From positions 1 to 64,000 of the forward strand of contig JADIXX010000002.1 in NCBI GenBank assembly GCA_016705575.1: a DNA stretch of 64,000 nt. The letters are read 5' to 3'. The notes under the pieces were generated by a model, which saw nothing but the letters and a program-made list of their open reading frames with translations, ran no database searches and had not been told where the DNA came from. Shown piece after piece: positions 7,710 to 16,720 of this stretch; within the stretch, counting starts at the first letter, position 1, and every line of letters begins with the position of its first letter. A program made the position numbers and the translations under genes. Source of the stretch: Candidatus Aalborgicola defluviihabitans (lineage in GTDB: Bacteria; Pseudomonadota; Gammaproteobacteria; Burkholderiales; Burkholderiaceae_C).

Positions 7710-9119
7710 ACAACAATATCTGCCGACGCGCAATCCGCGCACCGGCGCCATCGATTACCAGATGCCCGTTGACGATGCGGCCGCTGTCGCGGCGACTGCG
7801 GCCGCACTGCGCGCCAGTCAACCCGCGTGGGTGGAAGCCGGTGTTGCCGACCGGGCTGCCGCGTTGGAAGCTTTTGCCCATGCGCTGCAGCTACGCCGCG
7901 AGCCGATGCTGGCTGCGCTGGCTGCAGACACCGGACGCTGGACCGAAGGGCTGATCGAGCTGGACGCCACCCTGGGCGCAATGCATCGCTGGTGCAAGCT
8001 GGCGCCTGAGCTGATGGCACAAGGCGCCAACACGCCAACGTCCGTTCCCCACATCAGCTTTATCCAGGGCCGTATACCTTTCGTGTTGACGGGCGTCATC
8101 AGCCCCTGGAATTTCCCGCTGCTGCTCAGCCTGATCGATGCGCTGCCGGCCCTGCTGGCCGGCTGCACGGTGCTGATCAAGCCTTCGGAAGTGACGCCTC
8201 GGTTTGTGCCGGTGCTGTGCGAAGCGCTGGTCGAAGTGCCGCTGCTGCGCGATGCGCTGGCCTTGTGACCGGCCCCGGCTCGACTGGTGCGGCGCTGATC
8301 GACAACGTCGATCAAATCTGTTTTACTGGCAGCGTGGGCACCGGCCGCAAGGTGTGCGAACATGCGGCACGACGTGTCATTCCGGCCCAGCTGGAGCTGG
8401 GCGGCAAGGACGCCGCAATTGTTTTTGCCGACGCCGATATCGAGCGTGCGGCCCAGTCGCTGTGCTGGGCCAGCATGGTCAACGCCGGTCAGAGCTGCAT
8501 GTCGTTGGAGCGTTGCTATGTTGAGCGCAATGTGTACGAGCGTTTCGCTGAGGCTTTACGCCAACGCGTGGCGGCCCTGCGCCTGAATTGGCCTGACATC
8601 CGCGTGGGCGAGATCGGCCCCGTTATTGCAGTTCCCCAAGCCGAGATCATCCGCACCCATCTGGCCGACGCCTATGCCCTTGGAGCCCGTGCGCTCACCG
8701 GCGGGCAGGTAGTTGAGCGTGACGGCGGTTTCTGGTGCGAGCCGACGGTGTTGGTTGACGCTACGTCCGAAATGCAGGTCGTGCGTGAAGAGACTTTTGC
8801 GCCAGTACTGCCGCTGCTGGTGTTCGACACCGAAGAAGAAGCGATTGCCCTGGCCAACGGCAGCGACTACGGCCTCAGCGCCGCCGTTTTCAGTGGCGAC
8901 GAGGCGCGCGCGCTGCGCGTCGCGCAGCGCCTGCTGGCAGGCGGCATTTCGATTAATGATGCCTCGCTGACGGCGCTGCTACATGAAGGCGGCAAGCAGT
9001 CCTTTGGCTCTTCCGGCCTGGGAGGGACGCGAATGGGTGTCAAGAGCATCGAGCGCTTTTACCGGTTGCAGGCTTATCTGATCAACGACGGCACCCCGTC
9101 GCCCTGGTGGTACCGCTGA
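7702..9119 (+). pseudogene. Aldehyde dehydrogenase family protein, frameshift near 8262
   Basis: NAD(P)-dependent aldehyde dehydrogenase of the usual length (about 472 residues) if the frame is restored. The start is taken as GTG at 7702, overlapping the nitrilase stop and preceded by GAGGAG. Features are GVISPWNFPLLLSL, ICFTGSVGTGRKV (Rossmann loop), LELGGKDAAIVFADAD with the general-base Glu, and NAGQSC with the nucleophile Cys. The C-terminal segment has EETFAPVLPLLVF and YGLSAAVFS. After LLRDALAL the frame stops at TGA and continues as VTGPGSTGAAL one frame over, so one missing base near 8260-8265 explains the break. It would oxidise a semialdehyde or aldehyde intermediate. Confidence 0.85.
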
Positions 9120-9212
9120 CCAGCGCAACCGCATCGCCGAACAGTTGACCACGTCCCACGGACTCTTGGGCCGGTTGGATCAACGCAAGCCCCAAAACAA
9201 CCAGTGACAAAC

Positions 9213-10063
9213 ATGAGCATGAGCGAATCGCCACCGGTTCTCAGCCACCCCGCAAAGGGGGTAGCACTAATCGAGTTGAACCGGCCTGGTGCGGCCAACC
9301 GCCTGCAGCCCGATGACCTGCTGCAACTGCTAGCGATGCTAGACCAGCTAGAACGCCAAGGTGACGCGAAGGCGCTTGTGTTGGCCGCCAACGGCCGGCA
9401 CTTCAGCGCTGGATTCGATCTGCGCGCGCTGCTGGAGGGACTGCAGTCCGACGAGCCAGGTGCCCTGGTTGATAAGGCTTTGGAGTCGGTGGCAAACAGG
9501 CTGGATGCGACCCCAATGATCACCATCGTTGCCGTCCAAGGCGCGGTTATAGGCGGCGCGACCGATCTCGCCCTGGCCTGCGATCTGCGTCTGGGTACGT
9601 CGGATGCGCGCATGCAGATGCCGGCAGCCAACTTCGGCCTGCCCCTGTATGCAGGAGCACTCAGCGCTACGTCAGCCGTCTCGGCGTCGACCAAGCCAAG
9701 CGCCTCGTATTCCTCGCCGAGACCATAGACGCGGCCGAGATGCAGCGCATCGGTTTTCTGCACGAGATCGTTGATGACAATTCCTTGCGAGCGCGCGCGC
9801 TCGCCCTAGCCGAGACCGTGGCTGCCATGCCTGCAAAGCCGCTTGCAGCGATGAAACAGGTGCTCAATGCTTCGGCATTAGCGCAAGGCACCGCAGCAGC
9901 ACAGCGCGACGCACTGGCAGCTGCTTTTGACCCGGTGGCTGTGGCCGTCCGGGTCACCGCGCTCTGGCAGCGCCGCCTGAAGCAAGCGAAACCGGCCGGG
10001 TCTTGGCTGCACCCCTTGCCAGCCACCCAACTTCAGACTTCACATACGAGGCAAAAGCCATGA
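9213..10063 (+). pseudogene. Enoyl-CoA hydratase/isomerase family protein, frameshift near 9662
   Basis: Crotonase-fold protein of about 283 residues once joined. HFSAGFDLRALL and GAVIGGATDLALACDLRLG are the two oxyanion-hole regions. After FGLPLYAGAL the frame must shift by one base to read QRYVSRLGVDQAKRLVFLAETIDAAE, the typical continuation. The start is uncertain (GTG 9204, ATG 9213 or ATG 9219) and no clear ribosome-binding site is seen. The stop overlaps the LeuC-like start (ATGA at 10060-10063). The acidic residues usual in true hydratases are not obvious, so isomerase, hydrolase or decarboxylase activity is possible. Confidence 0.82.
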
Positions 10064-11481
10064 CTGCACGCACGCTTTATGACAAGTTATGGGACGAGCA
10101 TGTCGTCCACACCGAGGACGACGGCACTGCCGTGTTGTACATCGACCGACATTTGGTTCACGAGGTCACTAGCCCGCAGGCCTTCGAGGGACTTAGGCTG
10201 GCAGGTCGTCGAACTGGCAGTCGTTCTATCGTCGCGACTGCCGACCACAACACGCCCACAACTGGCTGGGAAGCCGGTTATGACTGCATGACCGACCCCA
10301 TCAGCAAGCAGCAGGTGATGACGCTGGACGCCAACATTCTCGCCCATGGCGCTGCGGCCTACTTCCCCTTCCTCGATAAACGTCAGGGTATCGTCCATGT
10401 GATGGGACCCGAACAGGGTGCCACGCTGCCGGGCATGACGGTGGTCTGCGGAGATAGCCACACTAGCACTCACGGCGCGCTAGGCGCGCTGGCACAGGGG
10501 ATCGGTACCAGCGAAGTCGAGCATGTGATGGCGACGCAGACGCTGCTGGCGAGAAAGGCCAAGAACATGCTGGTCAAGGTCGAGGGCGAGTTGTCGCGTG
10601 GTGTCACCGCGAAAGACATCGTGCTTGCAATCGTCGGACGCATTGGTACCGCAGGTGGCACCGGTTACACGATCGAGTTCGCTGGATCTACGATCCGGGC
10701 GCTGAGCATGGAAGGCCGTATGACGGTCTGCAATATGGCTATCGAGGCTGGCGCGCGCGCCGGATTGGTGGCGGTCGACGAAACCACACTGGCCTACGTT
10801 AAGGGGCGGCCATTTGCGCCCAGTGGCGCCCAGTGGGACCTTGCTGTCGACCAATGGCGATCGCTGCACAGCGATACCGGAGCGCATTTCGACGCGCTGA
10901 TTGAGTTCGACGCCGCGCAGATACGGCCCCAAGTCAGCTGGGGCACCAGCCCGGAGATGGTGCTGACTATCGAGGATAGGGTTCCCGACCCGGACCAGGA
11001 GCCCGATGCTGTGCGGCGCGGTGCGATCGAGCGTGCACTGGTCTACATGGGGCTGCAGCCAAACACGCGGATTACCGACATCACGATAGATAAGATGTTC
11101 ATCGGCAGTTGCACCAACAGCCGCATCGAGGACATTCGCGCCGCCGCCGCCGTGCTGCGTAGGCTAGGCGGGCGCATTGCACCCAACGTCAGGCAAGCCC
11201 TGGTGGTGCCGGGTTCGGGCTTGGTGAAATCGCAGGCCGAGTCCGAGGGTCTGCACCAAGTCTTTCTGGGTGCAGGCTTCGAGTGGAGAGAACCGGGCTG
11301 CAGCATGTGTCTGGCGATGAACGCCGACCGGCTCGAACCGGGTGAGCGTTGTGCATCGACCAGTAATCGCAACTTCGAAGGTCGCCAAGGCATCGGCGGG
11401 CGCACCCACCTGGTAAGCCCGGCGATGGCGGCTGCCGCTGCGATGAAGGGCCACTTCTTCGACGTGCGCAATATCGCTTGA
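10060..11481 (+). CDS. leuC: LeuC-like hydro-lyase large subunit (3-isopropylmalate/citraconate/maleate dehydratase family)
   Basis: 473 residues, the full length of LeuC. The [4Fe-4S] ligands lie in [15 protein letters not shown], [18 protein letters not shown] and [13 protein letters not shown] segments, the latter two giving three Cys. The C-terminal [14 protein letters not shown] motif is intact. It is followed 60 bp later by the small subunit. No leuB or leuA is nearby and the setting is catabolic, so hydration of a maleate- or citraconate-like acid is at least as likely as leucine synthesis. The symbol reflects family, not proven role. Confidence 0.9.
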   Translation: MTARTLYDKLWDEHVVHTEDDGTAVLYIDRHLVHEVTSPQAFEGLRLAGRRTGSRSIVATADHNTPTTGWEAGYDCMTDPISKQQVMTLDANILAHGAAAYFPFLDKRQGIVHVMGPEQGATLPGMTVVCGDSHTSTHGALGALAQGIGTSEVEHVMATQTLLARKAKNMLVKVEGELSRGVTAKDIVLAIVGRIGTAGGTGYTIEFAGSTIRALSMEGRMTVCNMAIEAGARAGLVAVDETTLAYVKGRPFAPSGAQWDLAVDQWRSLHSDTGAHFDALIEFDAAQIRPQVSWGTSPEMVLTIEDRVPDPDQEPDAVRRGAIERALVYMGLQPNTRITDITIDKMFIGSCTNSRIEDIRAAAAVLRRLGGRIAPNVRQALVVPGSGLVKSQAESEGLHQVFLGAGFEWREPGCSMCLAMNADRLEPGERCASTSNRNFEGRQGIGGRTHLVSPAMAAAAAMKGHFFDVRNIA

Positions 11482-11541
11482 GTCACCGTCGCCTGATAAC
11501 ACACAAAAGCGGCCGCGGCAGCGGTCTACCGAGGAGGAACC

Positions 11542-12189
11542 ATGCAAGCATTTACCCTGCACCAGGGACTCGTCGCCCCGATGGACCGGGCCAATGTCGA
11601 CACCGACGCGATCCTTCCGAAGCAGTTCCTGAAGTCGATCGCCCGCACGGGCTTCGGCCCCAATCTGTTCGACGAGTGGCGCTACCTCGACGTGGGCGAA
11701 CCCGGGCAAGACCCGACCCTGCGCCGTCCCAACCCAGCTTTCGTGCTGAACTACACGCGCTATGCTGGCGCGTCCATCCTGCTGGCGCGCGCCAACTTTG
11801 GATGCGGTTCAAGTCGCGAGCACGCACCTTGGGCACTGGAGCAGTTCGGCTTGCGCGTTCTTATCGCACCGAGTTTTGCCGACATTTTCTTCAACAACTG
11901 TTTCAAGAATGGCCTGCTGCCGATCGTGCTGGCCGAAGAGGTCGTGGCACGGCTGTTCGACGCGGTCGCCGCTTTACCTGGCTACCGGCTGACGGTAGAT
12001 CTTCCGCATCAGGTGATCATCGAGCCCGACGGGAACAAAATCGCGTTCGATGTGCAGCCCTACCGCAAGCACTGCCTCGTCAATGGCCACGACGATATCG
12101 ATCTCACACTAGGTCACGCCGACAAGATCAAGGCTTTCGAGGAAGAGCGACTGGCAAGCAAGCCCTGGCTAGGGCTCTGTCGCAGGTAG
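11542..12189 (+). CDS. leuD: LeuD-like hydro-lyase small subunit; 3' end runs into an IS end
   Basis: 215 residues with the aconitase swivelling-domain features: [15 protein letters not shown], the [13 protein letters not shown] loop and [22 protein letters not shown] strong GAGGAGG lies before the ATG. The usual C-terminus of the family ends near KPWL; here the last residues GLCRR and the stop come from bases 12173-12185, which resemble the GGCTCTGTTGCAAA-type terminal repeat of IS6 elements. The protein is therefore essentially complete, but its natural stop was probably replaced by the IS end. It forms a heterodimer with the large subunit just upstream. Confidence 0.9.
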   Translation: MQAFTLHQGLVAPMDRANVDTDAILPKQFLKSIARTGFGPNLFDEWRYLDVGEPGQDPTLRRPNPAFVLNYTRYAGASILLARANFGCGSSREHAPWALEQFGLRVLIAPSFADIFFNNCFKNGLLPIVLAEEVVARLFDAVAALPGYRLTVDLPHQVIIEPDGNKIAFDVQPYRKHCLVNGHDDIDLTLGHADKIKAFEEERLASKPWLGLCRR

Positions 12190-12859
12190 CCGCACCGGAC
12201 AATAGCGACATGATTGTAAAAATCAAATGGGCGGTGATAGGTGAGCTGCGCAAAGTTCTCAAGCCGTTGCATTACCCGCTCGCGGTGATGCTGGTATGTG
12301 TCCGTTGGTACGCAGCTTGCCCGTTGAGCTTTCGCCATCTAGAAGAAATGATGCAAGAGCGCGGTAATATTGTCGATCACTCCACTTTACACCGCTGGTC
12401 TTTGAAAATACCCCTAATTTTGGCTCTCATTTTTCGCCGCCGAAAGTGCCCGGTTGGGATGAGTTGGCGGCTCGATGAAACCTATATCAAAGTCGCCGGC
12501 CAATGGAAATATCTGTACCGCGCCATCAATCTGCTTGGCCAGCCAGAGAAGATCACCATCGACAAAAGCGCAGCCAACACGACGGCCATCAAAAGTGTCA
12601 ACGTCGATGTCTGCTTGAACATCGAACTACGCCAATCAAATTACCTCAACAGCATTGACGAACAAGACCACCGGGGCGTGAAACAAGTGACAAACCCGAT
12701 GATGGGTTTCCAAGTCCTTTGGAGTGCGCAAAGTTGATCGCTGGAATCGAGACTATGCACATGATCAAGTTGGGGCAGTTGCACTGCCCCGGTGGTCAAG
12801 TCATGTCCGCAGCCAAACCAGTTCTACAGTCTGGCATTCTGATTTTCAATGAGCAAAGC
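12173..12859 (+). mobile_element. IS6-family element remnant (transposase pseudogene)
   Basis: From about 12210 an IS6-type transposase can be read: LKPLHYPLAVMLVCVRWY, RHLEEMMQERG, the first catalytic Asp in WRLDETYIKV, the second in ITIDKSAANT, and Glu in SIDEQDHRGVK. About 45 residues are missing between YLYRA and INLLGQPEK, and after about 12725 the frame shifts before AGIETMHMIK. It cannot be active. The left end (12173-12185) resembles an IS6 repeat. The right end near 12851-12859 abuts another GGCTTTGTTGCACAG-like end at 12860-12874 in the same orientation, so parts of two elements are fused here. Confidence 0.75.
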
Positions 12860-12922
12860 GGCTTTGTTGCACAGGTCAACGCTATTGCGACACAGCCAAA
12901 GCACTTACACACCCGAACGGCC

Positions 12923-12948
12923 AAAAAAATCCCGCCAAAAAGGCGGGA
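12923..12948 (-). terminator. Rho-independent terminator of the leftward tonB-exb operon (copy 1)
   Basis: On the minus strand TCCCGCC-TTTTT-GGCGGGA is followed by a run of seven T. It lies about 190 bp past the tonB stop, in the direction of that operon. Confidence 0.65.
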
Positions 12949-13137
12949 CAAAGCTGGCAAGCCAGCACCCTTTTTCAGCCTCACCCGAAAGACTTTTCCA
13001 AACTACGCCCACTTTCTGTGCCAATGCTCCGAATCCATGACTGGAATTCCAGTTGCGTAGAGCTTAAATGTCGCAAATGTGATTACGATTTCCGGGTTCT
13101 TGCTTAAGAATGTTGTTTCAGAACGAGACTGGCTGCC

Positions 13138-13778
13138 TTACTCAATCTTGAACACGAACTCCTGAGTCGCCAGGATCTCGGTGGCATCCTGAGTGCACTT
13201 GTACTGCATCATGGCTGCCTTCACAGCTGCATGGAATACCCGTGGTCCGGACAGGATAGTGACCTCCTTCACGGCACCATCAACCAACGCCTGGGCACGC
13301 ACAACGCCTTCGCTACCATCCTGGATGGCCTTGCGGGGCATCTCGGGCGCCACCTGCGGGCAAGCCACCCGCAAGTCCGCGCGGTTGGGCGCTGGTTTGG
13401 GCGGTGCCACGGGTGCTGGTGGCGCAATCACTGCCGGTGTAGGTGGCGGTGCCGCTACCGAGACGATGGTAGGCGCCGTGCTGGTTGTCGGTGGCGGCAC
13501 ATCCGGTGGTGGCACAAAGGCGGTGGCGGCGCCTCTACCTTCGGTGCTTCCGGCGGCTTGATCTGCTTGGGCGGCGGCGGCGGCGGCGGCGGAATGATGA
13601 CCTCCTGAATCACCACCGCTTCGAGTGGCTTCTTCAAGATCATCAGCGCGTTCTTCGCGGTGCCGGAGACGATGCCCCAGCCAATCAAGATGTGCAGTGC
13701 GATAACTATCACGATGCCTTTGTAGCGTCGTGCTGGATCCCGGGGCTTGTAGACCGGATGTAAGCCGAGCGTGTTCAT
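13138..13778 (-). pseudogene. tonB: TonB-family energy transducer, copy 1, frameshifted
   Basis: The first copy of TonB matches the intact copy at 48604-49251 almost base for base but carries three small deletions. Two are in-frame triplets (near 13282 and 13349), which remove a Lys and a Thr. The third is a single base near 13517-13524, which throws the reading out of frame just after the poly-Pro region. The N-terminal part keeps the membrane anchor (VIVIALHILIGWGI) and the Pro-rich linker. The C-terminal TonB domain survives in the other frame. Its ATG overlaps the stop of the exbD gene upstream. Whether the lesion is real or a sequence error cannot be settled here. Confidence 0.8.
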
Positions 13779-14203
13779 TGGATAAACTGCTCGCTTCCGA
13801 CTACTGCCATCTTGGTCAGGCCCTTGCGTTTGGACGTGGACAAGACATTGGCAAACACCGCGTAACGCGACCCCTTGTTGGGCCGGATATGGACCTCAGG
13901 TTGTGTTGGTAACTGGCTGATGGCGTCCATATCGGACTCCAGTTCAGCGGCAGTCACCGCCACGCCCTGCCAGTACACGACACTGTTTTCATCGATATCG
14001 ATCTGGACTTTCTCAGGCTTGATGTTGTTAGCTGGCGGCGTGCCGACCGGCATATCCAGGTTCACAGCGTGCAACTGGATGGGAATGGTGATGATCAACA
14101 TCACCAGCAGTACCAACATCACGTCGATTAGCGGCGTGGTGTTGATATCCATCATCACCTCTGGCTCCTCGGAACCCGAGCCCGATCCTACATTCATAGA
14201 CAT
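13775..14203 (-). CDS. exbD: ExbD-family biopolymer transport protein, copy 1, second gene
   Basis: 142 residues with the ExbD layout: a short cytoplasmic start, one membrane helix with the proton-relay Asp in DINTTPLIDVMLVLLVMLIIT, and a periplasmic domain. The frame is open to 14344, but the start at 14203 was chosen because it gives the MSMNVGSGSG start shared with the paralogue upstream. It follows the other exbD by 31 bp and overlaps tonB by 4 bp. With ExbB it uses the proton gradient to energise TonB. It is nearly identical to the gene at 49248-49676. Confidence 0.9.
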   Translation of the reverse strand: MSMNVGSGSGSEEPEVMMDINTTPLIDVMLVLLVMLIITIPIQLHAVNLDMPVGTPPANNIKPEKVQIDIDENSVVYWQGVAVTAAELESDMDAISQLPTQPEVHIRPNKGSRYAVFANVLSTSKRKGLTKMAVVGSEQFIQ

Positions 14204-14234
14204 ATAGTGATTCCTTCCAAAACCTGGTGCGGCC

Positions 14235-14666
14235 TCAGCCGCCCAGGGCTGGCGGTTCAGTGATGAACGCCACTTTGACAATACCCGCGCGCTGGCAAGC
14301 GTAAAGAATCTTGCCAACACCCTCGTAGCGGGAAGCCATATCACCGCGAATTTGCACTTCGGGCTGAGGCTTGACGGTAGAAACTTTTTTCAGTTTCTCT
14401 ACCAGCGCCTCGACATCGGATACCTTCTGGTCATACCAGTAGATGTTGTTAGTCGTATCTACCGAGATGATGATGTTTTCGGGCTTGGTTTCCCGAATTT
14501 CCACGCGTTCCTTGGGTAAAGACACGGGAATGGAGGTGGTCACCACTGGAATGGTGATCAGGAAGATGATCAGCATAACCAACATCACATCCACAAGGGG
14601 CGTGGTGTTGATGGCTGCGATTACAGCATCTTCGTCACCGTCTGCACTACCTACGTTCATTGACAT
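14235..14666 (-). CDS. exbD: ExbD-family biopolymer transport protein, copy 1, first gene
   Basis: 143 residues, intact in this copy. The membrane helix with the key Asp reads INTTPLVDVMLVMLIIFLI, followed by a periplasmic domain ending in GIVKVAFITEPPALGG. The partner copy at 49708-50138 has one T fewer in a T run and is frameshifted, so this copy shows the correct reading. Two exbD genes in one exbB-exbD-exbD-tonB operon are common in betaproteobacteria and xanthomonads. It lies 33 bp after exbB. Confidence 0.9.
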   Translation of the reverse strand: MSMNVGSADGDEDAVIAAINTTPLVDVMLVMLIIFLITIPVVTTSIPVSLPKERVEIRETKPENIIISVDTTNNIYWYDQKVSDVEALVEKLKKVSTVKPQPEVQIRGDMASRYEGVGKILYACQRAGIVKVAFITEPPALGG

Positions 14667-14699
14667 AGAGCCATCCTTCTGCGTACGGTACGCAACGCA

Positions 14700-15579
14700 T
14701 CAGCTCTTGGAACTCGAACCCAGCAATACGGCGTGCAAATCGCCGCCGAAGCTGCGAACGTCGTCCATCACACCTTTGTTGCGGCTCACCAGCCAGTTGT
14801 AGGCCAGCACAGCGGGAACGGCCACGGCCAGACCGATGGCGGTCATGATCAGTGCTTCACCCACGGGGCCGGCCACCTTGTCGATAGAGGCTTGGCCGGA
14901 AATGCCAATGGCGGTCAGCGCGTGGTAGATGCCCCACACGGTACCGAACAGACCGACAAAGGGAGAAATGGAGCCCACAGTGGCCAGGAAGGAAAGGCCA
15001 CCTTGCATTTCGCGGTTAACGCGGTCCACCGAACGCTGGATGCTCATGCTGATCCAGTCGGCCAGGGGAATGTGGCCCATCAGACCGCTGTGCTTCTTGG
15101 TCGCTTCCACGCCCGAGGCGGCATTGAATTGGTAGGGGCTGTCTTTGCTCCAGAGCAGCGGCACCCTGGGCCACAGTGCCGGCACCCCAGAATTTCTCTG
15201 CCGCTTCACGGGAATAACCACTGACCTTACGCTGCTCCAGCATCTTGACCACCAGGATGTACCAGCTGCCAATGCTCATGACGGCCAATATCAACAAAAC
15301 GATCTTGGTTACAGCGTCAGAAGATTTCCACAAGGCGCCAATGCCATAGGGGTTGTCGGTGCTTTCAACGGCGGCCTTGGCGGCGGCCGGTGCGGCTGCA
15401 GGAACGTCCATCTTGACTTCAGCAGCGGGCGCGGCGGGTGCAGCCTCAGCAGCAGGCGCGGCAGCGGCGGGCACGGCGGTTTGAGCAGCCACGGGAATCG
15501 TCATCCCGACAACTGCAAAGAATGCTAGGCTCAGATTCAATGCCCAATCGCGGGCCAAAATATTTAGTTTGCCGTACAC
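14700..15579 (-). pseudogene. exbB: ExbB/MotA-family proton channel protein, copy 1, frameshifted
   Basis: ExbB makes the proton channel that drives TonB. The product would have a cleavable signal peptide (ALNLSLAFFAVVGMTIPVAAQ), an Ala-rich linker, and the MotA/ExbB core with LSFLATVGSISPFVGLFGTVWGI and PVGEALIMTAIGLAVAVPAVLAYNW. An extra C near 15152 relative to the second copy puts the two halves in different frames. The start is taken as the GTG at 15579, with AAGGAA upstream, a context shared with copy 2. The first 50 residues differ completely from copy 2, while the rest is nearly identical. Confidence 0.8.
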
Positions 15580-15973
15580 AATTATTTCCTTTAATAAAGA
15601 GACATCAAATTCAGGTCCGCGAACTATCTCCGTGGCTGATCTTGAATCCATGACTTCATAGCCAACTTGGCGAGCACCCAAGGCTCGTCGTTCTTATTAG
15701 TAAGCAAAATGCTTGCCAACTCAGATCACGAAGATTCTGTTAACGGAATTTGGGACGCATTGACTTAAATCGCATAGCTTCGACGATTTGAGCGAAGTCG
15801 ATGAATGCCATAGGCATCACTTCGATCTATATACACCTGCTAAAGATTCTGCAGGAAACCTTGATGCGTCAAAACAGGCGCTCGATTGCATGCAGGCGCT
15901 CAATGAACCCCAACGTTGTCAGTCAATCCTGATTTGCGCACGCTTGCCCCATCCAAATTTAGATAGAAAAACA
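15580..15973. other. Gene-free stretch upstream of exbB copy 1
   Basis: About 390 bases between exbB and an IS66-like fragment. It must hold the exbB promoter, but no convincing -35/-10 pair was picked out. The open frame from 15788 is meaningful only in its downstream IS66-like part. Confidence 0.4.
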
Positions 15974-16240
15974 AGCATGAAGATGACCGTCAAAATTTGG
16001 GAGCAGCACGTTGCCGCCGCCCGTCAGCAGAAGGTGTCGACCAAGACCTATGCAAACCAGCACGACCTGTCGCCATCTATCTTCTACTACTGTCAGCGTA
16101 AATTGCAGGCCAATGCAAACGTACGCGGCGTTTCCCGCCAAATTAGGCCAAGCCAGCACACCAGCAAATTCGTAGCCCTGCGCGTTGCCAGCGCTCACAT
16201 TGTCAGTACGCAATGCCCATCCTACTTCGCATTGTTCTGA
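15974..16240 (+). mobile_element. IS66-family TnpA-like (OrfA) fragment
   Basis: The reading from about 15974 (IWEQHVAAARQQKVSTKTYANQHDLSPSIFYYCQRKL) matches the helix-turn-helix start of IS66 accessory protein TnpA, which normally reads W-x-x-H ... CRQHGLS ... FYYWRRKL. The rest of the IS66 operon (TnpB, TnpC) is absent, so this is a relic. The open frame upstream of 15974 is probably not coding. Confidence 0.6.
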
Positions 16241-16329
16241 AAATCATCTAGCTGTCTTCCTGCTCCCTAAGGTAGGAGGTGGACTTAAAGTGAGTTTGCG
16301 GACTTTCTTTAACCAACTTGGAGGCAGAG

Positions 16330-16703
16330 ATGAAATACTGCGGAATTGACCTTTATTCGTACAATTGCTTGGTATTGGTGGTCAACGAGGAAGATCACGT
16401 GGTGGCTGAGAAACGTGTACCCTATGATCTTGCAAAGATCATAGGGTTTATTGAGCGTGCAGAGCGTATCTGGCAGGTGTCGTCGTTGATTGGTACTGAT
16501 TAGTGGATGAGCTAAAGGAAGCGGGCTTTACGGTGCAACTGGCCAACACCACTGCGATCAAGAAATACGACGGCCTTAAACACAGCGGCGATGAAGCCGA
16601 TGCACGCTACCTTGCCAACAGGAACCATACTGGCGCCAGAGCACCTTGCCATCCGCGATCTTGCGAAAGCGCATGCAGAAAAATCACGCTCGTCAACGCA
16701 ATA
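16330..16703 (+). mobile_element. IS110-family transposase remnant
   Basis: The start MKYCGIDLYSYNC is the N-terminal DEDD motif region of IS110-type transposases. After IGTD at about 16501 the frame changes, and the text resumes at LVDELKEAGFTVQLANTTAIKKYDGLKHSGDEADARYLA. It shifts once more before LPTGTILAPEHLAIRDLA (to about 16703). A stretch that should carry the STYNWYWL motif is deleted. Only the first third of the gene is left, ending at the 3' end of the metal transporter gene. A perfect 12-bp palindrome lies inside at 16420-16446. Confidence 0.75.
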
Positions 16704-16720
16704 CGGCAACCCGCCACAAA

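Noticed and set aside
10060..12189. Treating the leuC/leuD pair as plain leucine biosynthesis
   Set aside because: No leuA or leuB is adjacent, the pair is overlapped with a crotonase gene and sits in a sigma-54-controlled catabolic cluster. A different hydro-lyase role is at least equally likely.
15788..15973. N-terminal extension of the IS66-like frame
   Set aside because: The upstream codons have no similarity to TnpA and the typical start of the family lies near 15974.
16420..16446. Perfect 12-bp-arm palindrome in the IS110 remnant
   Set aside because: It lies within transposase-derived coding text with no T run and no nearby gene end, so neither a terminator nor an operator is supported.
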